The position numbers were made by a program, and so were the translations under genes. Positions 33,135 through 46,600 of a stretch of 64,000 bases of DNA are shown here, piece after piece (the first letter of the stretch is position 1; each line of letters starts with the position of its first letter). The stretch is from Cercophora sp. LCS_1 (lineage: Eukaryota; Ascomycota; Sordariomycetes; Sordariales; Lasiosphaeriaceae): assembly GCA_036250225.1 (NCBI GenBank), contig JAPZLL010000013.1:434001-498000 (forward strand), in the 5' to 3' direction. The notes under the pieces are model-generated. The model was not told the DNA's origin. It worked only from the letters and a program-made list of their open reading frames with translations, and did no database searches.

Positions 33135-35531
33135 TTTGACTGGTGTGTGAAATTAAAGTACTTGAGAAAGTAGAAACGTGGTGGCGTTGCGAGCAAGTAA
33201 ACCAGAGGCTGTTTTTGGAGGGATGGTGGGAGAGTAGCAAGACCAGCGAGCTACCGATTAGTTTGTTGATTTTTTGAGATTAGCAGAGCACAGCTCTGTG
33301 GAAAAAAGAGGAAAAAGAAAGGGGGAGGAAAAAACCGCAACTGGCTTATGTTGATTAGAGGCTTGCTGAAGAAAGAAGAGAAAGGGAGGGAACAGGTGGG
33401 AGGGTGGCCGGCCTTATATCATCGCGAGACCCAGATCGTGGTGGTTTCCCACCGCGAGGCCGAGAGGGGCAGAGGCCGGCTGGCCGCCCAGTTGCCGGCC
33501 GACCATTGGAAGGACCACTGCGTCCATTCTCTTCCTTCCGGCGGAAGGCCAATGGGAAGGCCGTGGGACCACGAAGGCTGCAGGACAAGTCAATATCACG
33601 AACAGGCGTTGAGTTACCCGAGCAAGGCCCTCCCCTGCGCGCAATTGGCACTGCGAATTGGCCGAACCTGCTCTCGTGGGCAGCTGCAGAAGCCCGGCTG
33701 CATGCTACTGCAGCAAGGTTGGCTGGGCGGCTAAGCATCCCATCTTCGCATCGCGGGCAACAAGAGAGCAGACGGGGCCGATCTTGGGGGCGGGCTGGGG
33801 GGCGGATGCTGGACAGTGCCAGCGCGAGGGGAACCTGGAATGCCGGAGTTTGGCGAGCAGCAAAGTGCCAGCCCCGCAAATTGTCGCCTATATGGCTCGT
33901 GCGCCGTGATCAAGCAGGGATTTAGACGCCGTGCTAGTCCCAGACCGGAATGGCCTACCACTTCAACTAGCCAATGAACGTCAACGGCACATCTTGACCA
34001 TCACACCTGCGAAAACCGACATGTCGTGCGGTCACTGTGTCTGCGGCCACAGAGTGAGAGTGGAGATGAACTCGAGCAGCGTCGTCGTTGGTGCGATTGA
34101 CTGATGTCGTAGAGCGCCCTCTTCAATGCAAGCAAAGCAATATCATGCAGGCGATTCATGATGCATCACGTAGCAATCCGACGGCTGAGCTGTGAGTGGC
34201 CGGCGTACCTACGACGATAAACTCGAGCTGTGCTTACCACCACGACACCAATGGTCACCGTCCGGGGGATACCAATCGCTGGTTGAACCAGTACACAAAC
34301 GGCGTCAACCCTAAGATCTCGACAAGAACGCCACATCTCAGGTCCCATAACTTCCGGAGAGGCTCCGACTCAACGGCTCAACGGCGGCCATCAGGCCGTA
34401 GAGGTTGCAGCGCATCCTCCAGGAACAAGAGATTGTGGACGGCTGCCATGTGCCTAGGTTCCAACAACCACCGATTTGCGTATGCAGCCGTCTTGCGTGA
34501 GCGACCTCTTTCCGCGGCCATCTCCAGCCTTAGTCCCACGGACCGTGGCCAGCCCTCCATCCGATCATCCTTCAGTGTGCGCTTCCCGCCTGCTGAGGTA
34601 AAAGAATTGGGATATAGCCAGGCGAGAGAGCTAGCGAATGCAGCTATCCCAGCGCTGGCGGGTATGTAGAAGCAATCACCGTCACACCCGGACCCTTTCC
34701 AGCGGACCTGAGAGACACGAGATGACAAGTTTAAGCGCAAGAGCGGGAATGCTCGCCTGTCTGCTGCAACTTGCCTGGTTGAGCTTTGGAAGGTTCCGTG
34801 GTTGATGTGACCAAGGAGGGGCTGTCCCAGCCCCGCAATTGGACGGAACAACCGTGCTGAAAATAGCCGCCGACAGGTTCCCTACCGCGCCTGGAGAGCT
34901 CAGTGATCGCCCGCTAGCGTGCTCAAGCGCGCCGAGTGCGCATTCAACACCACCTTGCAAGCACACACGGACATTGATGCTCGCGCACAGAGAAAACAGG
35001 CGCCGCTGGCGGCTGTGGTGTGCTCGATCGTGGACAAACAGATCTGACAAGTGCCGTAGACGCCGGGCACAGCAGCTTACCGCACGAGAGGCTGCCGGCT
35101 TTCAGGGGCAATCGCGGCCGTCAACCGCCCTGGCCTTGGCCCTTGGATGTGGCCCGGGGACGCTTGGGTGGACACTCACGTGAGGTTGATGATGGAATTA
35201 TGCCCATCTTCATCAACTTCACCAGTTCACCAGACACAAGAGGGAGAGAGAATGCGGGACGGATGCCTAGAACGCTTCAACGCTTCAGATAGCCCCACAA
35301 TCTCGTGACTCACGCCAATGGACCATCATTGCTCTGATAGGCAGGTAAAAGGAAGCAACCCTTCAACGTCCAGCATCAGAAACGACAACGGCGTCCTTAG
35401 TAAACAAATCCATACTGTAACAAATTCAACAGCTCCCTCTCAATAAACAAGTATTAATAACTCCCCTTCACATCTTTACAAGCACCTTTGCCACAACCAA
35501 ACCCTCCAGAAACCAGCAGCTAGACCTCGAA
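33135..35531. other. Long divergent promoter region (esdC / HD-domain gene)
   Basis: 2.4 kb between divergent starts. The first 250 bases are an A/G-rich leader for esdC. No frame in this stretch shows convincing coding character. Confidence 0.5.
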
Positions 35532-36404
35532 ATGGCCTCTCTAGACACCTTCGCCTCCGACCCCCTCATAACAGCCATAACAGCCGACGTAAAAGCCTAC
35601 ATGGCCAACTACGACGCCTCCCACGACTGGTCCCACATCCAGCGCGTGCTGGGCCTAGCCCGCCACATCTACGCCCACTCAGCCCACCGCACCAGCCTCG
35701 ACCTCCGGGTCATCCACCTGGCCGCGCTTCTGCACGACGTTGGCGACCGCAAGTTAGTATCTCCTCATCTCATCCACCATCATGTACATGGGAGCTAGGC
35801 CGCCTTTTCAGGCCGACTGACCCGTCGTGATGTATGCACAAACCCCTCTCCACATCCCTCCAATACCACACCACCTTATGTGCATACTGACAAACAAACA
35901 GATACCTCTCCCCCACCTCCCCAGACCCCACAACCGCCGTCCAAGACCTCCTCCTATCCCACGGCGCCGACCCCGACCTCGCCACACGGGTACAGACCAT
36001 CTGTCTTGGCGTCTCTTGTATGTTTACCTCTCTCAATCTCACTCATTTCTCTACTTTGCGCTTTGTTGTTGATAACGACGGATGGAGTAGACAGCACAGA
36101 GATCAAAAACCCAGCATACACCGCCGAGTTAGTCGCTCGGTATCCCGAGTTGGGCGTGGTGCAGGACGCCGATCGGCTCGATGCGATTGGAGCGGTGGGA
36201 ATAGGTCGGTGTTTTACGTTTGGAGGCGCCAAGACGGGGCGTGAGATGGCGGGGACGATGGAGCATTTTGATGAGAAGCTGGTGAGGCTTGAGGGGATGG
36301 CCAAGACGGAGGTGGGGAGGGAGTTGATGAAGGAAAGGACGAGACGGTTGAGGGAGTTTATGGGGTGGTGGGAGGAGGAGGTTGGGTTTGCGGAGGGTGT
36401 TTAG
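35532..36404 (+). CDS. HD-domain metal-dependent phosphohydrolase
   Basis: Exons 35532-35752, 35902-36017, 36091-36404; introns are 149 and 73 bases. The product is 216 residues. Seen: HDWSHI (H31, H35), the HD pair in AALLHDVGDRKY (H68, D69), a helical middle (TAVQDLLLSHGADPDLATRV), and the later Asp in VVQDADRLDAIGAVGIGRCF. This is the pattern of small YedJ-like HD hydrolases found across fungi. The 3'-terminal coding part is unusually rich in GGAGG/GAGG-type purine runs and the first two exons are C-rich. The substrate is unknown; related enzymes act on nucleotides or other phosphate monoesters. It converges on the GPI-anchored protein gene. Confidence 0.88.
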
Positions 36405-36869
36405 GTGAGGTGGATGGGAGGGGGGTTGTTGATGAGGTTTTAGCAATATCCCGATGATATTCGTGACTAACAAACTGAATAAGCAGTGACTTTCACTAGG
36501 ACATTGTCATTTCAGGTCGTCTAGAGTGGTAACCTCATCATTGCCATTACTACATATCCTCATCCCCTCTTCATCAATCTCAACATATCCCATTCAAAGA
36601 ACGACCCCACCGTGAAACCCCCGGTCTGAGATCCCACAGCAGGCTCAACACCAAACTCCATTCATGCGATCCGCCAAGCCGAAAGCTTTTGGCCCCATAT
36701 AAGCGGCATCCAATATTAAGCATTATACCCACAAACCAAGTAACTTCCTCCAGAAGAAGATAAAATAATTCCAAAGGAGTGATAGTCCCAGCCATGGAGG
36801 GTATGGAATAGGGCGTCTGGCAGGAGGTATAAGGAACGAACATCACGGGCATAGCCCATTATCAATTAC
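36405..36869. other. Convergent intergenic region
   Basis: 465 bases between two stop codons; 3' untranslated regions only. Confidence 0.55.
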
Positions 36870-37576
36870 TTAAAAGACATATGCGGCGACAAGACCAACG
36901 AGGGCCAACGCGCCAACAGCATTGTTGGCAACAGCACCGGCGGTGACCGGGGGCTGACCCGTAGGCTTGGTGGTAGAGATAGGGGTAGTGGTGATGTTGT
37001 GGGTAGGAGAATGCGTGGGCTTGATAATGCTGGTCGTGGTGGACGTTGTCTCGTTGCAGGTCTCGGTGACGACGGTGGTGACTGTACTACTCTTCTTGGT
37101 AGTGGCGTGGCTGCTGGTTGGCTTGCTCTCGATGATGGTCGTGGTTGTGGTTGAATCGGCGGTACTAGTGCTCGTGGCAGTGTAGTACGGGGTGCACTGG
37201 CTCGAGGGGAGAGTCCAGCTGCTCGAAGGGGCATAGACAACGCAGTTCTTCTCGCAGGCGGCGTCACCAGCTGTGTCGGAAGACTGCCAGCAGAGAGCAG
37301 GCTGGACACCGAGAGGGGGGTAGCCGGCGAGGTTCTGATGGTTTGTTAGTGTCTGTCCCCGACAGAAAAGGGAAGACGACGGCCTACGTTGGTGCAACGA
37401 CCGGGCTGGCCCTTGGTCCCGGTGCAGCGGATGATGATATCAGTCCCGAGAGAATCTCCAGCGCAGTAGGCGGCATCGGCCTTGGCGCAGAGGAATTCGC
37501 CAGTGGTCTCGTTGTGAGAGACCTGGGCAGTGACAAGAGCCGCCGAGGCGAGGGCGTAGCCGATGAACGACTTCAT
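36870..37576 (-). CDS. GPI-anchored Ser/Thr-rich Cys-containing surface protein
   Basis: Exons (minus) 37576-37388 and 37334-36870; the intron is 53 bases, phase 0. The product is 217 residues. Seen: a signal peptide (MKSFIGYALASAALVTAQ), a Cys-rich N-terminal domain of about 90 residues (FLCAKADAAYCAGDSLG; IIRCTGTKGQPGRCTNNLAG; ALCWQSSDTAGDAACEKNC), a long Thr/Ser-rich spacer from about 105, and a C-terminal AVANNAVGALALVGLVAAYVF typical of GPI attachment. It resembles the fungal GPI-anchored serine-threonine-rich proteins of the cell surface. The Cys count and spacing could also suit a secreted effector-like domain; no function is shown. Confidence 0.85.
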
Positions 37577-39206
37577 TCTGATGACGAGCAGATAGACCTT
37601 CGAGAGATCGAATAGACTTGGTGAGTATTCAACGAGCGAATGACTTGACTTGGGGCAGACACAGCGAGTGTTCTTCAAAGATGATGACAGAGTAGAAGAG
37701 ATGGAGAGGTAATAGCAACACCAGAATCACAACTGGCGAGCCCCCTTATACATGAGCGAGAGATCCGTATACACCGCACCACCCCGGCCTGTCGTGGATG
37801 CAATACACCCTTGCCGTACCACTTAATTACAACCCTTGACAAAGGACGGGTAGTCCCATCCCAGCTGCGAACGGTAGAAAAATCGAGATGGCGGAGAGAC
37901 AAAGCACAACGTAGCGTCTCAGCACGCACACACACCATTTGGAGGTGGCACTAGGGAGGGGAGGGGGGAAGAGTCTCGTGTTGATCTACCCTAGCTCCCG
38001 GGAAACAAAGCGTCGAATACAGACATTACTTCATCCGGCAACAAGGGGGAGGAACAACACGAGGTGGTGAGACAGGCGACTTGACGGTCCAATCGTACGC
38101 GACGTTGCTAGTTGGGTGCGGCAAAAGAACAAGAGGGCCCCACGACGGTATTCGACCCGAGGGGCGAGGGGGCTCAAAGTAACGTCGCTGAGAAAAAACC
38201 GAACCGCATCGGAAAGCTCGTATACAGGCCGGGAAAGTCAGAGCACTACCCGAAAGGGCCTTCCGTTTCCGGTCGTATCGTCAATGGATTGAAGCCTTTT
38301 TTCCCCTTCCTGGTTTGGGGGTTGGTGTTGATCGTGTGTGCTGCTGCCAGCCATTTCGAAGATTGCCTCGGAGACTTGTAACACCACTGCTGTCGGATTT
38401 GCTGTCCCCGTTGCTCACGATTCTGAACAATGGGGGAGCTGGGCAGAGGTCACACCGCATGTCAAGTCTGCGGTTGAACCCGCTGGTTTTCGCGGGGACA
38501 CCCCTGCGCGATGCGGTGCTTTAGGTTTGAGTTATAGAGCGGGTGCGCCTTCCCTTCGTCCTGATTCTTGGATTTTGTCCAAGAAATGATCAGAAGGGAG
38601 GTCTTCTTATCAAATTTACTCTGGAGGAGAAAGGCGCACCGAGGCCCGGATGATTTTGGAGATGACGCCACATCCGATCGAGACAAAGACTTGAGGTTGC
38701 ACTCGAAAGATGAGCTCCCGTCATGATGTCATTCCCAGGCTCTTGGTAAGAAAGGATTGTTTACCTTGACCAAGCGATCAACGGCCGATGCGTTTTTTGC
38801 TGCACGTCCGTTCTGCAAGGGACCATTTCTCACAGCCTGGAGCCAGGCGCGGGAGCAGTTTCTTTTCTGGATCTCGTTTCCGCCTCGCTCACCTGTGGTG
38901 GCGAACCAGCCCGCCATCGAGCCGTGGTACTTTATCGTATCAAAGTTACGGTCTCACCGTGGGCAAAATATGGGCGCACAGCCGTTTTCGATCACGGCTT
39001 GCCGAGACAAGAAAGCTAGCAGCACATGTAACTGGTCATAATATCGCTTGGCTCGATTGACGATGCAACACCCCACAAGCCTCTTCTCAAGGGCCAAGGT
39101 CGCAACGGCCCGATGTTCCTCGTTTGACAGCCGACCGACCGTCCACCACAAGCCCCCAGCCTTGCCTTCAGAAACGGCATGGTACCTGCATGAATGTTTT
39201 TGCACA
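37577..39206. other. 1.6-kb intergenic region
   Basis: Promoter of the GPI-anchored protein gene and 3' region of the agmatinase gene, both minus strand. A plus-strand frame at 38112-38381 was not convincing. Confidence 0.5.
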
Positions 39207-40836
39207 TCACAAGTCCTGCTCAGCCGCGGGTTCAATGTCCAGAACGCTGAGGGGCCTGTCCGTCTCACACGTCAGCATATGACTCAACACTAAAGACAAA
39301 ATGTCCAGCCCTAGGAAAATAGAGAACTAACCCCTTCTTGACCATGATGGACATGATCTCGTACAAGGCATCGGCAGCCGCCATGGTGGTGTGCTCTGCG
39401 TTTGTGTCATACGCCGGCTGATCCGTGTCATTAGAACCCACATCACCTTCTCAAACCGTCAATCGGAGAAAAAGCTCACCGCAACTTCAACAATGTCCGC
39501 CGCAATCAGGTTGATTCCCTCCAAGCCTCTCAAAATAGTTCTCAACTCTCGTGTCGACCAGCCTCCCGTCTCAGGGGTGCCCGTCGCTGGAGCGACTGCT
39601 TCTAGTTAGCACTGTCCCGTATCCCTCGACACGAACCAACTAACAGGCAGGGTCCAGCGTGTCGATATCCAATGACAAGTAGACCGGATTAGTGGTGCCT
39701 ACTCGCTCCTTGATCTTCTTGATGATACCGTCCGTGCCAATGGTATCAATCTCTCTCGCCTCAACAATCTCGAACCCGCAGTAGCCATCATTCTCATAGT
39801 CGCTCGGCCCGCTCAGCGTCGTCCTAATACCGGCATGGATATTGGTATCGTTTCGCAGCAAACCTTCTTGCGAAGCATGATAGAAATATGTGCCGTGATT
39901 GACCGAAGCTACCTCCGAGGGAGAGCCACCAAACACCTTTGGACGCCCTGCCATGTGTGAATGAGGTACCTACACCAATAGGGTGGAGAGGCAACATACA
40001 AGTGTCCAGATGACTGTCAAAGTGAATGACAGTAACAGGCCCGTAAGCACGGTTAATCGAGCGCAGAAGAGGGAGCGTAATGGTGTGGTCGCCACCAAGG
40101 GTGATGACGCGTGGGAGGGTTTTGCCCTTAAGCGAGGGCCCCTTCTTGTAGGCGTCAGTCTTGGGCGGGCGCGAGAGGATGCTATAATGGCCCTCTTCGA
40201 TCTGATGAAGAGCAAACGTGTTGTCATAGCTGGAATGGTGAGCATGAATGGAGGATTGGCCAAGAGAGGCTTACGAAGTCACCGGGATGTCGCCGCAGTC
40301 GATGACCTTGGCCCAGCTGTTGAATGGATTTGTGTCCAGAGGGACATTGTAACCGCCGCTAACATGGTCAGCAGGCTACTTGCCGTGGGGTTTGAGCTTT
40401 GGGCGTACTAGAGGTTCAGACGACGGGAGCCTTGACGGATACCAGACGGGCCGAAGCGAGCACCGGGTCGGTAGGACGTACCGGTGTCAAAAGGAGCACC
40501 TCATCTGGAGTCAGTGTAAGTTCACAACCTATAAGAGCTCGACTGCACACCGATAAAGGCAATGTCATAGTTGATATCCTTGTGAGAGAGGCATGGCTGA
40601 TAGGGGAGACGCCCAAAGGTAGAAATTCCAGAAAAGACCGAGTCAGCCTGTTCTCAAGGTCAATGCTTGCAAGGCCGAAGCATCTACACCAAACCCACCT
40701 GAGTGCCTCCGTCTCCTGGCAGGGTGTTATACCAGAGACCCTGGTGTGGCCCAGCTATGGGGGTCTGGTCATCGTGATCCCCGTGAGCCGCAACAGCGAT
40801 CGCCAGGCAAAGAGAGATGAGAGTTTGAGACACCAT
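39207..40836 (-). CDS. Secreted agmatinase/ureohydrolase-family enzyme, nine exons
   Basis: Mn-dependent ureohydrolase (arginase/agmatinase superfamily), predicted to cleave a guanidino substrate to urea and an amine. Exons (minus): 40836-40699, 40647-40551, 40499-40409, 40358-40275, 40229-40000, 39947-39645, 39595-39480, 39417-39332, 39255-39207; introns are 45-76 bases and every phase closes. The product is 397 residues. Seen: a signal peptide (MVSQTLISLCLAIAVAAHGD), GAPFDTGTSYRPGARFGPSG, and the metal ligands in GGDHT (H185), HFDSHLDTW (D208, H210, D212) and SLDIDTLDPAFAP (D307, D309), followed by ADIVEVAPAYD. Signal-peptide-bearing agmatinase-like proteins are common in ascomycetes. Agmatine, guanidinobutyrate and other guanidino compounds are all possible substrates. 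It is by far the most intron-rich gene here. Confidence 0.93.
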
Positions 40837-43664
40837 ATTTACTGTCACAGCCTACTCAATGCGGCAAAGGAAGAGAGAAAGACCCCAAAGCCCAAGGGAA
40901 CGGGCTGTCTTGCGAGCTTTATGACTTGCTCACTGCCACTGCTGGTGCTCCTGCATTGCATCTGGCAACCATTGATGGGATTGGGCAAACCAACAAGCCG
41001 GTCCGTATTCCTGCGCAGTGTTCGAACGAACGGGTGAGCGAGCGTTTCATGCCGAGCTTATCTCGAGGTGAGAGCAGAGTGATCCCATGGAAACACCATT
41101 TCACTGGCTAGCCTGCTAGTGGATTCTTCATGAGCGGCATGTCATGTCGGTGGTTGTCGTTAGGTAACGGCAGCAACTTCATGCGGACTGTGATGACATC
41201 GGTGGTTGCCCCAGTGCTGGAGATAAAGCAGAGAGGCGTCCATCACTTGGCGACGGAATGCAATGGGCATTGCGACGTCGTTGCATACTCCCGAAGCGGT
41301 GGTGAGATAATTGACACCACTAATGGAATCTCCAGAGCTGCGGGAGCTGTCGGGCTCAGCATGTAGCACATTCTTGATGCGGACGCTTTGAGTGACGCAA
41401 CTGGTCCGGAGCGGGGCTCACGCAACGGCGATGGTGGGGTTCAAGATAACGTCCTCCTTTTCGTCGCGATAGCGATAAAGCGAGCTGTTGCCGGCTTGAC
41501 GGTCATTGGAGACGATACTCTGGCCAGTTCGGCCGGGTTGGGGGTTCCTAAGTTCCATGCAGCTCCGTCCGCCGTTGCGACCCGGCGCCGGGTATGCCCG
41601 GGGCATGCCGTCTCACATGACTGGATTGCTGGGCAACAACAGTAACAATGGTTGACAACCTTTGTGTTCCTAGGAGTCTGTTGCGAAAACTGGAGCTTGT
41701 AGTTCCAGGACGTCGGGAAACCCAGTAGAAAGGGCCTTGCCTTAGGACTAGCTTTCATCTCTGGTAAATGAACAACCAGGCTGGGAAGGACAGTAAAGAA
41801 GAGAGGCTTGAGGTTGAAGCCATGTTAGGGTTCCGTTTTAAAGCTGGGCAAATCCCTAGCAGAAAGGCCAGACCAGTATGGATCTGGGAGAGGTTATGTA
41901 CGTCCATAGCCCAGAGGCGTCGGTCGGAATTGCAAAGGCTTTGAAGGGAAGAAACCCCAGTGGCTGTGGACGCTACCAGCAGCGGAAACAAGATTGTGGA
42001 GGGATGCTTTCCTCACCGACTTGGCAACTTGCCAGAGTCTGAGTGGCTGTTGGCTAAGTGAATAGTTGCATTGAACCGTAACAGGCACGAGAAGCCCGGC
42101 ACGTGTTTTGAAGACAAAAGGGACTGATGAGAACCTGTTCTGACCCTGGGCTGGGGGCCTGTCCATTTTGGGGTCGGACCCGTGATCGCGGGAAAGCGCA
42201 ACAATGACAGCAAGGCCGGGAGACCGCAGGTCAGATGCCGACACTGTGAATGCTGCATTGCCAGTTTTGCGTGCGACCTTGGAACATCCGACATCATGTG
42301 GGCCGGACCTCAATCAGCGTTGGCCTTCTGACCCAGCCCCCCATTTGTCTTAGGTGGGAGCAATAACCCACCAGCTTCACCTTCTGATTAGCTGTCGACT
42401 TGCTGCAGCATGCTGCACTAAATGCAAGACCACGACCGGGTCTCGAACGCTGATTTGGCTGCCGTCCTGATTCTCCTGCAGCCCGCCAGCTGCGAAGTCG
42501 CGCTTCGGATGTCTGGAGCACTGGCAGCGTCCCACGCAATCTTCGTAACAGGTAGGGCGAATGCTGTGATGTCCAGAAATATGCAAGAAGAAGCGACAGT
42601 GACCTGTAGTGCTATGCTTGTCTTCCAAGTTAGAGCGGAGAGGCAGAAAGGCGACGGCGAACGGCTGCATTGACGGACATGAGTGCTGCGGGTCCAGCCT
42701 ATGCTTGGGGCCTGCGAATGCTTGTCGTTGGATCGCGGGAAGACACACCGACTGCATCTCCATTCTGGCCGGATTTTGGCTGTAGAATGGAAGGAAAGGC
42801 GACGTTGTCGGTTCCCCAGCCTCTCTCTGATGCTCCTTCCTTCCCGCAGCCCAAGCTCTTCGCTTGATCGTCGCTTCGTGGTGGGGTTCTGTCCGATGCC
42901 CTTGGCATCAAGGGCCGGCGGGCAAACAGTGAACAAGAGAGCGGATCATCCATCGCAATCCCCCCGCCCGCACGAGGAGCCTGCCGTCTTCCATCCAATT
43001 GGCCAACGTGCATCTCTTCCCAGCTTTTGCCAGCTCTCCCGGAAACTGAGTGGCGTCGAGTCCGTTCCTTTCGCGATCGACTATTCTGAACTTGTCTCTT
43101 GTCAGGAATTGCCTCCGTCATTTCTGTGGTCGGGGCCAAGGCCAATATTCGATAGTCGGCGTCATTTCGTTTCAGCTGTCGCCAGGCGCATCCTCAGCGC
43201 AGCTCCCACTGTCAGCCCCCTTTCCCTCTGGTCCAGACGAATGCGCCGCGCTCAACACTGGCCAAAAATCGGCGGCAGCATGATTGGTAAATAGGCGCAG
43301 CCATTGAAGAGGCGTCCCACGACAGAATTCGGGACCGGCAAGCGATTGCGCTTCCTGCCACCTGCGCCTAGCCTTGATCAGAATCTCGCACGACCATTCA
43401 GCGACGAACAACGCCCCGACGGGTCTCACCTATCCCGCTGTTGTCTGTGTCGACTACGATCCGGCCGCAATCCCACACTCCTCCCACCTCCAGCTTGTTT
43501 GTCGACGTCAAACCCCGCCTTTCTCGCGGTGTCGCCGAGTAGCCCATTCTTCGAACGGTTCCGAGACTGCCACCAATATGCGAACGCTCTCGATCCCGCC
43601 CATTTGTTGTTCAGCCTGAGACGACAGGGAAATTGGGACGTGTCTGGTCTGGGATCGCCGCTTC
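40837..43664. other. 2.8-kb divergent intergenic region
   Basis: Lies between the agmatinase start (minus) and the large disordered-protein gene (plus). Only short frames without coding character. The last 400 bases are probably leader of the plus-strand gene. Confidence 0.5.
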
Positions 43665-46600
43665 ATGCTACCGCTGCCAACGACGGCAAGCGCCGAGCTC
43701 GAGCTCGTTCCGCGCAAAATGGGTTCCCAGGGCGAGTATGTCTTGGGTTCCTCGGGAGCGGACCGCATGGGACAACCGCGAATGTTCAAGAAGCATAAGG
43801 TTCTACCCCATCCGCGCAAGGACGGGAATGCGGGTTTAGCCGTACAGGATCTGCAGAATGCAACACCAAGGAGGTATGGCGGGGGCATGGAAACGATAAT
43901 GTACCGAAGTTCGGGGTCTCAAAATTCGAGCTCATCGCTTCGCCAAAAACCAAGACGGACAGCCGGAGGTCCAGAGCCCCCTCCAACACCCCCGGCACAT
44001 TCCCGGAAGTCGTCCAGCAGCCATTCTGTGAATCCCTCGAGTCCGACGTATGTTGCTAGTCCTTTGCAAAGCTCTGAGAATGTTCAATCCGGAGCCCCGA
44101 CTACTCCTACAAATCAGCAGACTCCGCCGACACCTAATTTGACTCCTGACAGGACGCCGCCGGGGTTACCCGCTCGTCAAGCGAAGTCGAGACCGCCTAT
44201 CAGCGAACGTATCCCTTCGAAAGTCACGACCGATTCGAGAACCGAGTCGTTCAGGACAGCGCCAGAGAACCCGTATTCCTCGGGGGACGAGGACGGCAGG
44301 TCGACGTTGCGCGCGATACCGCCATCTGAGAAAACATCACAGAGCACTGTTCGCCTGATCAACGGCGGTGACAAGAAGTCGGTGCCGCATGCCGTTGGCT
44401 TAGGGTTGGGACTCGAGTCGAGCCCAGGGGGCGATCTGACCCCGAGGACAGCAAAGGAGTTCAACGCGTTTGATGGCGAGTGGGCGGACAAAGCTGGGGA
44501 CTCTGGAGGTGAAGTTGAGACTGAGTGGGACGACAATTTAGGGAGGAATGTTGTGGTCAAAAAACGGCGCCCCCCATCTCACGTGAACAAAAGCAGAGAG
44601 GTTATTGAGGATTTGACAGTGACGCCGACCATGGCCGCCAAGGCAGTTCGAGCGATGACACTTCAGGAAAGCCCGATCGTTTACCCTTCACGCCGAGTGG
44701 TATCAGACCGGTTTCCCACGCGACCGGCGGCGCCCTCCAACTCTGAGTCGTCAATCAGTTCCGATCTGCGACGGTCCTCAATGATGTCTACTAGGTCGAC
44801 GGCTTCAACGGTGGTGGAGGCGATCCTTGTGGAGACGGCGCCTCAACGGCGGAAGACGTTGCGCCATGTCAAAAAGCATGTGGCACTGCGCGACTCCCGC
44901 TCGGATCTTTCCCCGACCAGCTCTGCCCCAACGTCGGTCTCGGCTTATGTAGAAAACTCCCCCAGGCGACGCAGGTCGAACCCGAAACTGAGGGAGGCTC
45001 CTCGAGAAAGCCATGCTTCAACTGCTACATTCAACTCTATCTCTAGTCGCAAGGCGAGGCGAGAAGTGCAGAAGAATGGGGGTATTCCGGTGGTGATTAT
45101 CCCAGAGCGGAGGTCTTCGGTGAAATCGAGCAAGGAACCATCGCTTCGGTCGACGAGCAGCCGGAGATCCAAGCGAAGCCAGAGCTTGAGCTCAGTTCCA
45201 CCGCCGAATGCTTCAAAGAGCAAGGAGCTTGTTCTGCATACCGAACGTCTAACGCGGAGAACCCGGGCTGCGTCGGAAGTTGATGGATCCCGCCCCGGAG
45301 ATCAGCGAACGATGGATTTCCCCCCAGCGATACCACAACGTTCCTCTTCTCTCTCGGCCCCAACGAGCCGCAATGCTTCGCGAACGGGTTCACTGACTGC
45401 CGAGAGTCTCAAAGCTCACAATGCGTTTCAAGGGCAACAGGGAGATCCAGTGCTCCAAGGAGTCCATCGCATGCTCGAGAACCTCCAAACAGAGAAACAA
45501 GAGCATCCACATGATACTCCAGAATCCCAACCTGCGCTTCTTCCCGAACGTCTTCCTGCTGAGAACGGGGCGCCGAAGACACCGAAATCAGCCCATTTGG
45601 ATGACTTTCGGCCTGAGGTTCTTATCCGCCGCGCCACGTCTATCGAATCCAAATCCGAAGTCGTGTCACACCCTAGAAACTATGCCGAATCTCACGATAC
45701 ACACGAGGACCATGAGCACCGGCTTCACGTGGACCGCTATGGGGACCCATTCTTTGGGAAGCGCTTAGATGTACAGAACACGCCATTTTCCCAGGTTTCA
45801 ATGGATACAACCGGAACATCGCACGCAGAAGTATCTGAGGCGATGGCTATCAACATCTATCCTCACCAGAACAAATCACTTTTGATCGTGGATCACTCTA
45901 ACAAACCATCCGAGAGCTCGTCCCTCGAACAATATCGCGCGTCCCAACTGGAGACTCCTAAGATCCGGACCACCAATCCCAATGGCGATCTTCCTTCCAC
46001 GCCTCCCCAGCTCTTTTCCATGGACGATATTGACTCGCCTCTCCGCAATCCCCGTGCCCCTCCTGAGCCACCAGCTCTCCCACCGGCCATCAATTTCATT
46101 CCCGCTACTCCATCAGGCATGACCCCGGCTGTGGAAAAACAACAACAACTCGGAAACTATTACGACATGACTGCAGAGGAAAAGCCCCAGCGGCGGCCTT
46201 CCCTTCTACAACGCACCTTCAGCCGTGGCCGCCGCGAATCGTCATACTATGGCCCTTCTCCAACTCGTCCGACAAACTTGCTCACGCGCACCCTATCCCT
46301 CTCACGCAACTACCGCAAATCCCGTGAATGGGAAAGTGACCGCCGTCCCCGCCGCCATTCCATTGCCGATGACGGGCCCGCCGACGAGACGCGTCTCCAT
46401 CCGTTTTGGCGCCCCTCGTACATCGATGCCTCCGATTCCGATTCCGACGATACCGACTCGTGGGTCGACGAACGTCTCGGTGGACGAACATACAAATACC
46501 CGCGCATCGATAACCGGCCCAACCCGCCGAGACGCAGTCTCAGCGCGAGGATGAAGCGGACGTTTGCGATATTGCCAATCAAGGATGAGTACGATGCGGG

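Noticed and set aside
32322..33173. 283-codon plus-strand frame opposite esdC
   Set aside because: Ala/Gly/Val/Arg-only composition, the usual antisense shadow of a GC-rich coding frame.
38112..38381. 89-codon plus-strand frame
   Set aside because: No family, no leader-like context, no homologous-looking segments; left as spacer.
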